A stretch of DNA of 64,000 nucleotides from Io17-Chloro-G2 sp963663135 (GCA_963663135.2 CAXXRM010000005.1:62001-126000); one strand, 5' to 3'. Counted from the first letter of the stretch, positions 16,878 to 26,568 are shown. Notes: generated by a model not told the origin, from the letters alone. Made by a program: numbers and translations.

Positions 16878-17321
16878 ATGAAATCCAAGTCTTTCTGTCT
16901 GCACCTGGACACCCAAAGGGCCCCGGAATTCATCGACATCACAGATTGGGTCTGCAGATGTGTCGCGCAATCCGAGGTCGCAAACGGGTTTGTTGTGGTC
17001 TATTCCAAACACACCACCGCGGCCGTTAAGATCAATGAAAATGAGCCTCTGCTGGTTCAAGATATGGAGGCTTTCCTGGAGAAATTCTCTCCCAGGCATG
17101 GCTGCTACCAGCATAACGACTTCAGCATCCGCACTGTGAATATGAACGCAGACGAGTCTCCCAACGGACATGCTCACTTGCAGCATTTGTTGATGGGCAC
17201 CAGTGAAACCATCCCCCTGGTAGACGGCGCTATGCAGTTCGGCGTTTACCAGAGCGTGTTCTTCGTCGAGCTGGACCACCCCAGGCCCAGGGAAGTCATG
17301 CTCCAGGTGGTTGGGGAGTAG
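16878..17321 (+). CDS. yjbQ: YjbQ/UPF0047 family protein
   Basis: 147-aa UPF0047 protein. The signature residues are VVYSKHTTAAVKINENEP near residue 36, and HNDFSIRTVNMNADESPNGHAHLQHLLMG, with the clustered histidines that form the presumed active site. Some members have weak thiamine-phosphate synthase activity; the physiological role is unsettled. It lies inside the hopanoid operon, 5 nt after the cyclase gene and 6 nt before the squalene/phytoene synthase, so it is surely cotranscribed. Whether that is functional or incidental is unknown. Confidence 0.9.
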   Translation: MKSKSFCLHLDTQRAPEFIDITDWVCRCVAQSEVANGFVVVYSKHTTAAVKINENEPLLVQDMEAFLEKFSPRHGCYQHNDFSIRTVNMNADESPNGHAHLQHLLMGTSETIPLVDGAMQFGVYQSVFFVELDHPRPREVMLQVVGE

Positions 17322-17327
17322 ACTCAT

Positions 17328-18221
17328 TTGAGCTCAGCGTCGACCGAGCTACAGTCGGCCTACGACGAATGCCGCTCCATCACCCGACGGGAAGCCAAAA
17401 ACTTCTACTACGCTTTCCTAACGTTGCCCCCAGAGCGGCGCAGAGCCATCTATGTCATCTACGCCTTCTGCCGGCACTGCGACGATTCGGTGGACACCGA
17501 GGGTTCCATCGAGGAAAAGCTGGCGACGCTTTCCCAAATCCGGCAGGACCTGGCCGGGTCTCCGCTCACCGGAGCGGCGGCTCCGGTCTTCGTGGCGCTG
17601 GCCGACGTGGCCAACAGGTACGACATCCCTCAGCAGCACTTCCAGGACCTGGTGTCCGGCGTGGAGACCGACCTGGTCAAGACCCGGTATGCAGATTTCC
17701 AAGAACTCCAGCAATACTGCTACCAGGTGGCTTCGGTGGTTGGGTTGATCTGTCTCCAGATCTTCGGCTTCCAAGACCTACGCGCCCGCCAACATTCCAT
17801 TGACCTTGGGTTGGCGATGCAGCTTACCAATATCGCCAGGGACGTAAAAGAAGACCTGGACATGGGCCGCATTTATCTGCCGCAGGATGAAATAGCGCAG
17901 TTCGGGTATTCTGAAGAGGAGCTCAAGGCCGGCACGATGAACCAACAATTCGTCGAACTGATGCGATTCCAGGCGACACGGGCGAAAGAGTATTTCCACA
18001 GCGGCTTCCAGTTGCTGCCTTATCTTTCTCACCGTTCCAGGGCCTGCCCGGCGGTCCTGGGTGGACTCTACTGCGGGATATTGGACCGGATAGAGTCGCA
18101 TGGTTACGACGTGTTTAACTACCGGGCAAGTCTGACCAAGGGTGAAAAGTTTCGCCTCCTGGCCCAAGCCTGGTTGGGCAGCTATCTACACGGTGTTTTT
18201 CCAACGCCAAAAGCGCGATGA
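17328..18221 (+). CDS. hpnD: Squalene/phytoene synthase family protein (HpnD-like)
   Basis: 297-aa head-to-head prenyl synthase. The first acidic motif is RHCDDSVDTE near residue 48 and the second is NIARDVKEDLDMGRIYLPQDE near residue 166. YAFCRHCDD and the second motif are close to bacterial HpnD (presqualene diphosphate synthase), but the sequence also fits a one-step squalene or phytoene synthase. Only this one gene of the hpnC/D/E set is in the operon. Start is TTG 17328 with GGGGAG about 9 nt upstream. Last gene of the operon. Confidence 0.85.
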   Translation: MSSASTELQSAYDECRSITRREAKNFYYAFLTLPPERRRAIYVIYAFCRHCDDSVDTEGSIEEKLATLSQIRQDLAGSPLTGAAAPVFVALADVANRYDIPQQHFQDLVSGVETDLVKTRYADFQELQQYCYQVASVVGLICLQIFGFQDLRARQHSIDLGLAMQLTNIARDVKEDLDMGRIYLPQDEIAQFGYSEEELKAGTMNQQFVELMRFQATRAKEYFHSGFQLLPYLSHRSRACPAVLGGLYCGILDRIESHGYDVFNYRASLTKGEKFRLLAQAWLGSYLHGVFPTPKAR

Positions 18222-18871
18222 CCTTTGCATGGCCAGCGCCATCCAACAATCCAATGTCCGGCTTCCTTGAAACCCAAACCAGTCGTCGTACAGCCCCCCA
18301 AACCTGCGTGCACGGCGCCTGAGCCGGAGACAACGACTTGGCTGCCACCGAACCCAGCCGGCTTTTTCGGAGGCGCTCCCACCGGGCGGTGGACTTGCGT
18401 AGTTTGAAACCGCCGCGATATCCCGGGTCCCCAAATCGCCGCGACCGGTCCGTCCTCCGAGCTTACAGCGCATGCAGGGCGATCCCATTTAAACCGCCTT
18501 CACTCCCGCATCCACAGTAAAATCTAGATAACACTATTGGTATGCCTTCCTCCCCGCGGGCCAGGGAGTGGGTGAGCCCTCATCCTAACCTTCTACCAGC
18601 CGAAGCAGAGGGGATTTTCAGACGCCATACCTTGGGTATGAATTGTGACCCCCCTGACCCTGTGTGCCAAAACCTTGAGACACGCCGCTAGGTTGTGTTC
18701 AAATTGCAGTCAGCGTAAATGTCGCGGCTCAAGAATTGGGGCGTCATAATTGCCCAAATGCCGCTGCCGAGGATTTTTCGGACAACTTGTGGATGTATCG
18801 CCAGCCTTGATAGTTGAAATCTCGACCATCACCGGTCTCGCACTGGATTTAGCGGCTGAGGTAGCGGTCCC
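18222..18871. other. Intergenic region after the hopanoid operon
   Basis: 650 nt without a supportable gene; the short frames present are proline/arginine-rich and lack ribosome sites. At 18547-18615 the text (CCTCATCCTAACCTTCT followed by AGAGGGGA) looks like a worn copy of the common intergenic inverted repeat class that alternates CCCTCACCCTAACCC and GAGAGGGGA. No clear terminator with a T-run was found. Confidence 0.4.
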
Positions 18872-19831
18872 ATGACCACTCCTCGGAAAACAGTCGCCGT
18901 CACTGGGTCTTCGGGGTACGTTGGCGCCACCCTGCTGCGTCACCTGGAAGAGTACGGCGCTTTTGACAAGCTGGTGGCAATCGACAACCGCCCCCTGCCG
19001 TTTCCGGTCCATAACGTGGTCGTCTACCGCCGGGATGTCACCGAGTCAATCCAGCATGCCCTGGCGGACAACAATGTTTCCACTCTGGTCCACCTGGCCT
19101 TCATCGGCCGCCGGGGCCGGAATCCACGAGAGGTCAATGAAATCCGGAATAGCAACTTGGCGGCGCTCCAGAACGTTCTGGAGTGCTGCGTCCGCGCCCG
19201 GGTGCAACACATCATCCATCTCAGCTCCCACACGGTCTACGGCGCGCGGCCGGATAATCCCATACCCCTCACCGTCCGGTCACCGCTGCGTGCGACGCCC
19301 GACTCTCCATTGGGGTATGACAAGTTGCTTTCCGAGCAAAAGATCCAAGAGTTTTCCGATCAACTTGGCAATACCAAGGTAACAATCCTTCGGGCTGCCA
19401 GGGTGCTGGGTCCCACCGCGCCGGCCCACACTATCCAGGCTTTTTCCCGGCAATGGCTGGTTGGCCCCATGGGCTACGACGCGCCGGCCCAATTACTGCA
19501 TGAGGATGACTTGGCCCGGGTGCTTCATCTCTTCATTGAGAGGGAAATCCCAGGAGTATTCAACGTGGCCGGTGACGGAGTGGTGTTTTACCGGGAAATG
19601 GCCGACATCATCGGTAGTAAATTCGCAAGATTACCATTGTTTTTAGCCTATCCCCTGGTGCAGCTAGCCTCGAACATGCGCCTTCAAAGTGGTTACGCCG
19701 TCGATGAGTTGAATCCAATCAGGTATCCTATGGTGATGAACACCGGAACGCTGCGCCAAGCGACGGGCTACCAGTTCTGGCACACCTCAATGGAGACGCT
19801 GGCGTCCTTCGCCAATCCCAACCTTCTCTAA
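18872..19831 (+). CDS. NAD-dependent epimerase/dehydratase (atypical SDR)
   Basis: 319-aa SDR. The dinucleotide loop TGSSGYVGATLLRHL is at residue 11 and the LSSHTVYGARPDN strand near residue 117. The expected YxxxK catalytic pair is not in its normal spacing: the sequence is SPLGYDKLLSEQK, with Tyr only two residues before Lys. This suggests an atypical SDR or a binding protein rather than a classical epimerase. It is on the same strand as the hopanoid operon but 650 nt away and probably separately transcribed; a nucleoside hydrolase follows by 35 nt. Confidence 0.82.
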   Translation: MTTPRKTVAVTGSSGYVGATLLRHLEEYGAFDKLVAIDNRPLPFPVHNVVVYRRDVTESIQHALADNNVSTLVHLAFIGRRGRNPREVNEIRNSNLAALQNVLECCVRARVQHIIHLSSHTVYGARPDNPIPLTVRSPLRATPDSPLGYDKLLSEQKIQEFSDQLGNTKVTILRAARVLGPTAPAHTIQAFSRQWLVGPMGYDAPAQLLHEDDLARVLHLFIEREIPGVFNVAGDGVVFYREMADIIGSKFARLPLFLAYPLVQLASNMRLQSGYAVDELNPIRYPMVMNTGTLRQATGYQFWHTSMETLASFANPNLL

Positions 19832-19866
19832 CAGCCTCCGTCGAGTAAAACGGCTGCTGGGACCGA

Positions 19867-20808
19867 ATGCCCGCCAAGACGCAACTCGTAATCGATACCG
19901 ACCCCGGGGTAGACGATGCGATTGCCATCCTGTTGGCGCTGGCATCAAACTCCTCCGACGTTTTGGGCTTAACCGTTGTTGGCGGTAATGTTCCTCAGGC
20001 TAGGGGAGCCCGCAACGCCATGGCGGTCCTGCAATGGGTCGGACGGGACGACGTGCCGGTCTGCCGAGGCAGTTCAAGGCCCATGAGGGGACGGTTCCGT
20101 TACTCAGTCCCCTTCCACGGAGCCAGCGGAATCACCCGAAGGTTGCCCAATCCCCGGTCGAGCGGGTCCCTGGAAAGCGCCTTGGGGTTCTTGCGCCGGC
20201 AACTTCAGGACTATCCGGGTGAGGTCTCCCTGGTGGCGTTGGGCCCGCTGACCAATCTGGCGCGTTTGGTCTCAACAATCTCCGGCGACCTGGAAAATCC
20301 CCTCGCGTCGGCTGGATCCTTGACCATCATGGGCGGCGCGGTTGATACCCCGGGGAACGTTACGCGCTACTCGGAGTTCAACTTCCACAGCGACCCTTTG
20401 GCCGCTCATCGGGTTCTAAACTGCGGTGTTCCGTCGACCCTGGTTGACCTGGCCGGCTGCCGGCAGGTGGCCATCACCAGGGAGCAGTGCAACAGCCTGA
20501 GAGGCGGCAACGTCTACGGCCGGCTGGCCATCGAAATCTTGAAGGGCTGGTTCGAGCGGGACCCCAACCGCGAGAGCTTCCAGTTTTACGATCCATTGGC
20601 CCTGGCGGTGGCGTTAAATCCGGGTTTGGTCGCCACCCGGCGGTTATCGCTAAGCGTAGAATTCCACGACCCGGAACGTTGGGGGGAATGCCGGATTGAG
20701 GCAACTCCCGGCAACGTGGCATTGGTAACGGAAGTGGACCGGCAGGGTTTTTTCAGCCTAATGAATGAATTGCTGGACCTGCGAGGACTTGACCCGTCGA
20801 CAGTGTAG
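19867..20808 (+). CDS. Nucleoside hydrolase (IunH family)
   Basis: 313-aa inosine-uridine preferring nucleoside hydrolase. The calcium/ribose-binding DTDPGVDDA motif is at residue 10, ALGPLTNLARL near 119, and IMGGAVDTPGNVTRYSEFNFHSDPLAA near 155 carries further active-site residues; the C-terminal FYDPLALAVALNP is also conserved. It splits nucleosides into base and ribose for salvage. Thirty-five nt after the SDR gene and co-oriented, so the two may share a transcript. It converges with the dikinase gene. Confidence 0.9.
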   Translation: MPAKTQLVIDTDPGVDDAIAILLALASNSSDVLGLTVVGGNVPQARGARNAMAVLQWVGRDDVPVCRGSSRPMRGRFRYSVPFHGASGITRRLPNPRSSGSLESALGFLRRQLQDYPGEVSLVALGPLTNLARLVSTISGDLENPLASAGSLTIMGGAVDTPGNVTRYSEFNFHSDPLAAHRVLNCGVPSTLVDLAGCRQVAITREQCNSLRGGNVYGRLAIEILKGWFERDPNRESFQFYDPLALAVALNPGLVATRRLSLSVEFHDPERWGECRIEATPGNVALVTEVDRQGFFSLMNELLDLRGLDPSTV

Positions 20809-20834
20809 CAGTCTGCCCGGCAACAAACCTGACG

Positions 20835-23573
20835 CTATTCCAACGCTGCCTGGGCTGCGGCCAGCCGCGCCACCGGGACCCGGAACGGGGAACAGCTAAC
20901 GTAGTCCAGCCCCGCTCGGTGGCAAAACGCAACGCTGGGCGGGTCTCCGCCATGCTCTCCGCAGATGCCGACTTCCAGGTCTGGCCGGGTTTTCCGGCCG
21001 GCGGCAACCGCCATGCTCACCAGCAGGCCTACCCCCGCGGCGTCCAGGGTGGAAAATGGGTCCTCGGCCAGAATACCCTCTTCAATGTACGAACGCAGGA
21101 ATTTGCCCTGGGCGTCGTCCCGGCTGAAGCCGAAGGTCATCTGGGTAAGGTCGTTGGTCCCGAAGCTGAAAAAATCCGACTCCTGAGCGATTTCCCCGGC
21201 GGTGAGGGCTGCCCTGGGGGTTTCGATCATGGTGCCGAATTTGTAAGCCACCTGGACGCCGAGTTTTTCCTGGACCTCGGCGGCGGTGGCGGTCAGATCC
21301 CGCCGCAAGCGGGTCATCTCCTCTCGGTCCACCGTTAACGGAATCATGATTTCCGGGTTGACCGGCAGACCCTCCTTCAATAACGAAGCACCGGCAGTGA
21401 TTATGGCCGCAACCTGCATCCGGTAGATGTCGGGGAACGTAAGGCCCAAGCGGCAGCCCCGGTGGCCCAGCATGGGATTTTCCTCGCGCAGCGAGTCGGC
21501 AAGTCTCAATAGGTCCCGTTGGTCCTGTATTTCCTCGGCGGACGCTCCGGCGCCGCGCAGCATCTCAAGGTCGTGTTGCATTCCTTCATAAGGAGGCAGG
21601 AACTCATGCAGTGGGGCGTCCAGCAGTCTGATGATTACCGGCCTGCTGCCCATAACCCGGAGGATGTCCGTGAAGTCGTTGATCTGAAGCTGGCGTACCT
21701 GGTCCAACGCCGAGTAGAACAGCTTGACTTGCCTGGGAGATTCACCCCGGGTTTCCGGGTCTTCTTTCGACCAGTCCCGGGCAGCCACTGCGTTGAGCAG
21801 CATTTGCCTCACCGCCGGAAGTCGCTGCGGATCCAGGAACATATGCTCGGTGCGGCAGAGGCCGATGCCGCCAGCCCCCAAGGCCACGGCTTGGGCCGCA
21901 TCGGCCGGTGTGTCGGCGTTGGCCATGACGCCCAACCGACGGACTTCGTCGGCCCAAGCCAAGAGTTGATTCGACTCCGACATGCTCTCAAGGCCGGGCT
22001 CCAACGTCTCCAGGACGCCCAGGTAGACATCCCCCGTTGCCCCATCAATGCTGATGGTCTGGCCTTCCTCGACCGTCTGACCTCCCGCCTCAAAGACCCT
22101 CATCTCCAGATTGACCTGGATCCCTTCACAGCCGACGATGCAGGGTATTCCCATGCCCCGGGTCACCACCGCGGCGTGGCTGGTGACTCCGCCCCGGCTG
22201 GTGACCACGCCCACCGAGGCGGCAATGCCGTGGATGTCGTCAGGCTTGGTCTCGGGGCGCACCAGGACCACCGACTCCCCTCGGGCCCCGGCTTCTGCGG
22301 CCCGATCGGCCTCGAAATATACCTTGCCGGATGCGGCGCCCGGTGAGGCTCCGAACCCTCGGGCCAACCGGGCGTCGTTCAACTCGGGTGACTCGGCTTC
22401 CAGCTTGAAACGAGGCACGAACAGCTGCACTATCTCCTCAGCCTGTACCCTTTGGATGGCCTCGTTCCGTTGAATCAACCCCTCGTTGGCCAGGTCCACC
22501 GCGATCTTCACCGACGCCAAAGGCGTCCGTTTGGCGCTCCGGGTCTGCAACAAAAAGAGGCGGCCGTTTTCCACCGTAAATTCCACGTCCTGGACGTCCC
22601 GGTGGTGGGTCTCCAGGGACTTGGCCAGGTCCATCAACTCCCGGTGTGCCTGAGGCATGACGTTGGCCAGGCTGGAGATCGGTTGGGGAGTGCGCACACC
22701 GGCCACCACGTCTTCACCCTGGGCGTTGGCCAGAAACTCCCCGTAGACTTCCGGCTGCCCGGTGGAAGGATTTCGCGTAAACAGCACGCCGGTGCCGCTG
22801 GTTTCACCCAGGTTGCCGAATACCATGCTCATAATGGTGACTGCGGTGCCCAGGTCATGGGGAATGCCGTTGTGGTCCCGGTAGAATACGGCTCGGGGAT
22901 TGTTCCAACTTTGAAACACCGCCGCCACCGCGTCGGCCAACTGCTGCCAGGGGTCTTCGGGAACGTCGGTCCCGACAGCACCACGCACCGCCGCTTTGTA
23001 GTCGGCAATGATCCCTCGGAGTTGGCTGTCGTTCAATTGGTAGTCCAACTCCACGCCGGCTTTCCGCTTGTGTGCGGCCAGAACGTTCTCAAAAGTCTCT
23101 CCCGGTATTTCCAGGACCACGTCGGCGTAGATCTGTAGAAACCGTCTGTAGGCGTCATAGGCCGGCCGCGGGTCGCCCATCATGGACGCCAGGCCCTGGA
23201 CGATTTCATCGTTGATGCCCAGGTTCAAAATAGTGTCCATCATCCCGGGCATGGAGACCTTCGCACCGGAACGCACGGACAGCAGAAGCGGGTTCGTTGA
23301 AGCCCCGAAAGTGCGCCCCAAGGAGTTTTCCAAAAGGTGAACGTTGGCCTTAACGTCGTCGAGAAGGCCCGCCGGGAGGCGGTTTCCCAAGTCGTTGTAT
23401 TGGTCGCAGACGTGGGTCGTTATGACAAATCCCGGGGGAACCGGCAGCCCCATCGAGACCATTTCGCAAAGGTTGCTTCCCTTGCCGCCGAGCAGGTCGG
23501 CCATGGAACCGTTCCCTTCATCAAAACGGTACACCAGTTTTGTTGGTTTTGCGGCTGAGGCGGGCTGTGCCAT
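20835..23573 (-). CDS. ppdK: Pyruvate, phosphate dikinase
   Basis: 912-aa enzyme that interconverts pyruvate + ATP + Pi with phosphoenolpyruvate + AMP + PPi. An N-terminal ATP-grasp domain (DLLGGKGSNLCEM; VPPGFVITT) is followed by the swivelling phosphohistidine domain with SRGGVTSHAAVVTRGMG (near residue 465), and by the PEP-binding TIM barrel (IRLLDAPLHEF; GICGEHGGDPPSV). Length is normal. AGGAAAG lies 6 nt before ATG 23573. It supports gluconeogenesis or glycolysis depending on conditions. It is transcribed alone, convergent with the nucleoside hydrolase. Confidence 0.95.
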   Translation of the reverse strand: MAQPASAAKPTKLVYRFDEGNGSMADLLGGKGSNLCEMVSMGLPVPPGFVITTHVCDQYNDLGNRLPAGLLDDVKANVHLLENSLGRTFGASTNPLLLSVRSGAKVSMPGMMDTILNLGINDEIVQGLASMMGDPRPAYDAYRRFLQIYADVVLEIPGETFENVLAAHKRKAGVELDYQLNDSQLRGIIADYKAAVRGAVGTDVPEDPWQQLADAVAAVFQSWNNPRAVFYRDHNGIPHDLGTAVTIMSMVFGNLGETSGTGVLFTRNPSTGQPEVYGEFLANAQGEDVVAGVRTPQPISSLANVMPQAHRELMDLAKSLETHHRDVQDVEFTVENGRLFLLQTRSAKRTPLASVKIAVDLANEGLIQRNEAIQRVQAEEIVQLFVPRFKLEAESPELNDARLARGFGASPGAASGKVYFEADRAAEAGARGESVVLVRPETKPDDIHGIAASVGVVTSRGGVTSHAAVVTRGMGIPCIVGCEGIQVNLEMRVFEAGGQTVEEGQTISIDGATGDVYLGVLETLEPGLESMSESNQLLAWADEVRRLGVMANADTPADAAQAVALGAGGIGLCRTEHMFLDPQRLPAVRQMLLNAVAARDWSKEDPETRGESPRQVKLFYSALDQVRQLQINDFTDILRVMGSRPVIIRLLDAPLHEFLPPYEGMQHDLEMLRGAGASAEEIQDQRDLLRLADSLREENPMLGHRGCRLGLTFPDIYRMQVAAIITAGASLLKEGLPVNPEIMIPLTVDREEMTRLRRDLTATAAEVQEKLGVQVAYKFGTMIETPRAALTAGEIAQESDFFSFGTNDLTQMTFGFSRDDAQGKFLRSYIEEGILAEDPFSTLDAAGVGLLVSMAVAAGRKTRPDLEVGICGEHGGDPPSVAFCHRAGLDYVSCSPFRVPVARLAAAQAALE

Positions 23574-23813
23574 AACACTTTCCTATGCGGTCGCGGGGCG
23601 ACCATAGCGACGTTGTCTGGAGTAAACCCGATGGGGTTGTGGGGTGGACCCGATTATAATCGCCGAGTCCCTTAAATCAACGAGTCCCGGATACCGGAAC
23701 CGTGCGTCGAATCGGCTCAGTTGCGGAAAGACCCAATCATTAGGAAACCAGAGGCTTTGGTTCTACACAAATTAGGGGATCGGAGGACTTTTTCCGTAGG
23801 TGTCGGCAACCGG

Positions 23814-24818
23814 CTAAATCTCGCGAAACGGGTGGGCCGGCTCTTCCAGGGAGAAGTCGTTTTCCCAAAGTTCATTCAGAAGGGCCTGTTCCTTGTCGGT
23901 CAGGTCGGGAGTTTCCGGCGTGTCGGTGTACTCCTTCAGTTCGTCCAGGTTGGTTAAATTGGGCAGCACCGACACGATGGAGGGTTGGGCCAGGCAGAAT
24001 TTGATGGCCGACTGACTCATGGTGCGAGTGTCCTCTTGGACCAGGAACTTTATCTGCTCCGCCTTTCGGATGGCCTCGCGCATCCATTCGGCTTTGCGCG
24101 AGGCCCGGTGGTCTCCCTCGTCAAAGCTTGGCGGCTCAATGTACCTGCCGGTCAGCACCTCCGAAGCGTGAGGCACCCGCGACAGCAGCCCCACTTCTTC
24201 CTCACCGGCAATCGGGAAAAAGTCTCGGGCCGGCTCTTGTTCAATGATGCTGTAAATGATCTGCACACTGTCCACGTGCCTCTGGCGCATGGAAGCCTCG
24301 CCCTCTTCAAACCAGCCAATGTCCGGCCCGAGGGCCGAGCCGAAGTACCGTATCTTGCCGTCGAACTGAAGCTGCTCCAAGGTCTCAAAAAGCTCGTCGC
24401 GCTCCAGGGCGGTCATCTTCGGGTTGTGAATCTGGTACAGGTCGATGTAGTCGGTCTGCAGGCGGCGCAGACTCTGCTCACAGGCGTAAGTGACGAACTC
24501 CCGGTCAAACCGTTGGACCCGCTCCTGGTGGCCAACACGGGGAATCGACTTGTCATAAAAATCGTAGCCAAACTTGGTGGCGATAATCATTTCCCTTCGC
24601 CGGTGGCCCAATACTTTGGCCAATATATCTTCGCCGAAACCCTCTCCGTAAGTGTCGGCAGTGTCAAAGAAGTTGACGCCTATCTCCAGGGCGTTTTCCA
24701 ACAGAGACGCCTTGCCTTCATCGGAGATTTTGCCCCACCAGTCGGTGGCCACGGTCCAAACCCCAAAGCCGATTTCCGACAAAACCAGGTCTGTCCGGGG
24801 CAATTGACGGAATTTCAT
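23814..24818 (-). CDS. Aldo/keto reductase
   Basis: 334-aa NADPH-dependent aldo/keto reductase with TIM-barrel fold. The catalytic set is visible: DTADTYGEG (Asp, Tyr), ATKFGYD (Lys) and YQIHNPK (His). Internal SIVSVLPNLTNLDEL matches the cofactor-binding end. I start at Met 24818 (MKFRQLPRTDLVLSEIG) because the family begins there; an in-frame ATG at 24878 would add 20 unconserved residues. Substrate unknown. The gene is isolated from its neighbours by over 100 nt on each side. Confidence 0.88.
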   Translation of the reverse strand: MKFRQLPRTDLVLSEIGFGVWTVATDWWGKISDEGKASLLENALEIGVNFFDTADTYGEGFGEDILAKVLGHRRREMIIATKFGYDFYDKSIPRVGHQERVQRFDREFVTYACEQSLRRLQTDYIDLYQIHNPKMTALERDELFETLEQLQFDGKIRYFGSALGPDIGWFEEGEASMRQRHVDSVQIIYSIIEQEPARDFFPIAGEEEVGLLSRVPHASEVLTGRYIEPPSFDEGDHRASRKAEWMREAIRKAEQIKFLVQEDTRTMSQSAIKFCLAQPSIVSVLPNLTNLDELKEYTDTPETPDLTDKEQALLNELWENDFSLEEPAHPFREI

Positions 24819-24942
24819 ACGTTTCGAACCTGTCCCAAAATATTGTTCTATCGAGGTGGGGTGGTCTGCAGGCAACAAGGATGGGTTGAGGGCCGGTTGT
24901 GACTATCAAGGGACCACAGCAGCACAGGGCCGAGCCCGGAGA

Positions 24943-25527
24943 TTATCCGATTGCCGGCGCGGCCAAACTTCCTTTGATTTCGTCCACCTGCCGTTGGAAC
25001 TCTTCGTCCGAGAGCACCGGTTGGAGTTGGCCCAGGTTAACTGTTGGGATGATGTCCACCCAGGACGTGCACCCACGGTACTCGGGGATGAATGGCACCA
25101 CAACTGGGTTTTGCATCTGGTAGACCCGGAGCAGGATTATCGAGAGCGGGACCATGGGCTTCCAGTGGAGCCTGGACTGGGCGTAGGAGTTGGTCCAGAT
25201 GTAGAACGGCGACAAGGCGTCGACCGGTTCCTGCTGGGAGACCTCCACCATTTCCTCCACCTTGGCCCAGTGGGTGAAACGGATCTCATCCGGGTTGTGA
25301 GCTTCGGCCAGAAGACTTCCCAACTGGGACTGGTAATCTTCCTTCAACAGGTCTTCGCGCTGGTGCTCGTAGGTCGAGTATAGCAGAAAATCCGGGTGGA
25401 CGACCCGAAAGTCCTTGCTGTCTTCGTGAATGCCGCCCTTGCGCAACAGGAGAATTTGCTGGCCTCGCGCCAACGCGTCCACCGTCACTGCCCACTCTTT
25501 CAACGCGATTTGACAATTCGTACTCAA
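24943..25527 (-). CDS. DUF1802 family protein
   Basis: 194-aa DUF1802 protein. The conserved N-terminus ALKEWAVTVDALARGQQILL and LRKGGIHEDSKDF, followed by LLYSTYEHQREDLLK, define the family; the role is unknown. TTG 25527 is supported by GGAG 6 nt upstream. It is soluble, with no signal peptide. It stands between the aldo/keto reductase and the TatD gene on the same strand with gaps over 100 nt, so operon membership is doubtful. Confidence 0.82.
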   Translation of the reverse strand: MSTNCQIALKEWAVTVDALARGQQILLLRKGGIHEDSKDFRVVHPDFLLYSTYEHQREDLLKEDYQSQLGSLLAEAHNPDEIRFTHWAKVEEMVEVSQQEPVDALSPFYIWTNSYAQSRLHWKPMVPLSIILLRVYQMQNPVVVPFIPEYRGCTSWVDIIPTVNLGQLQPVLSDEEFQRQVDEIKGSLAAPAIG

Positions 25528-25755
25528 ATCAGTCTCCGCTACCTAAGAACTGCCGCCTCCCCCGCATCGCATAATCTTAACATCGGGAGGGTTTTTGCTC
25601 AAACCCTGGAGCGCCATTGGCAAGGGCCAAAAGCCGCATCGCAGGGTCTCAGACAGACGAGCGGCAGGCGTGTTGTGTTCGACACTAATCGCCGTCACCG
25701 ACAGCGGGCCGATGTGGATTAAGCCAGGGCTGAGTTGATGAAAGACCGGCGCTGG

Positions 25756-26568
25756 TTAGCTGGAAACGGCCAGGTTTTCCAGGCCCAACACGGTTGCCAG
25801 GTTTTGCGAGGTGACCTGGGTCACCTCTTCCAGGGTAATACCCTTGAGGTCGGCCAACCGCTGCGCCACGGCCTGCACGTGCCGGGGCTCGGTCCAATTA
25901 TGGCGGTACTTCTTGAAGGGTTGGGGAGCGGCATCGGTCTCCAGCACAATGTTCTCTAGAGGTATGACGGTGGCCACCTCTTCCAACTCGGGCAGGCGCA
26001 ACAAAGGGCGGGCCAGGGAAATGAAAAATCCGCAGTCGATGGCTTCCCGCGCCGTAGCTTCATCGGCCTGAAAATAGTGCATCACGCCGCCGACGTCACC
26101 GGCCTGCTCTTCTCGCAGCGTCTGGAAAACCTCCGGATGAGACTCCCTGGAGTGGAATATGATGGGCAGCTTCAGGCTCTTTGCCAACCGGATGTGCTGG
26201 CGGAACACCTGGTATTGGACTTCGTGGTCGGGAGAAGAGGGGAGAAAGTCCAGTCCCACCTCGCTGATGCAAACCACCTTGGGTGAGGACTTGGCCAACC
26301 CTTCCAGGGTCTGGTACACCTCATCGGTCACCGGCTCGAAGGCCTCCATGGGATGAATACCCACCCCGGCGAACATCATGTCATACTGTTCAGCCATCCG
26401 GATGCAAGCCCTGGTTGAATCCAGGGTGGTTCCGGCGGAGATAATGCAACCGACGCCCGCTTCCCTGGCCCGCTCCAGAATCTCTGGCATTTCCGCCGGG
26501 GCGTATTTGTCCAAATGGGTGTGGCAGTCACCCAGCAGAAGTGTGTTTTGGTCACCAGTAGCGCTCAT
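25756..26568 (-). CDS. tatD: TatD family metal-dependent hydrolase/DNase
   Basis: 270-aa TIM-barrel hydrolase. Metal ligands are in DCHTHLDKYAP (N-terminus), AGVGIHPMEAF, SEVGLDFLPS, LPIIFHSRESHPE, GVMHYFQAD and VLETDAAPQPFKKY. Members trim 3' DNA ends in repair or degradation and may act on other phosphodiesters. GAGGTACTG precedes ATG 26568. Length is normal. It diverges from the thiamine transport operon. Confidence 0.91.
   Translation of the reverse strand: MSATGDQNTLLLGDCHTHLDKYAPAEMPEILERAREAGVGCIISAGTTLDSTRACIRMAEQYDMMFAGVGIHPMEAFEPVTDEVYQTLEGLAKSSPKVVCISEVGLDFLPSSPDHEVQYQVFRQHIRLAKSLKLPIIFHSRESHPEVFQTLREEQAGDVGGVMHYFQADEATAREAIDCGFFISLARPLLRLPELEEVATVIPLENIVLETDAAPQPFKKYRHNWTEPRHVQAVAQRLADLKGITLEEVTQVTSQNLATVLGLENLAVSS

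Noticed and set aside
18225..18407. 60-codon proline-rich frame after the hopanoid operon
   Set aside because: Starts inside the previous region without a ribosome site and has low-complexity composition.
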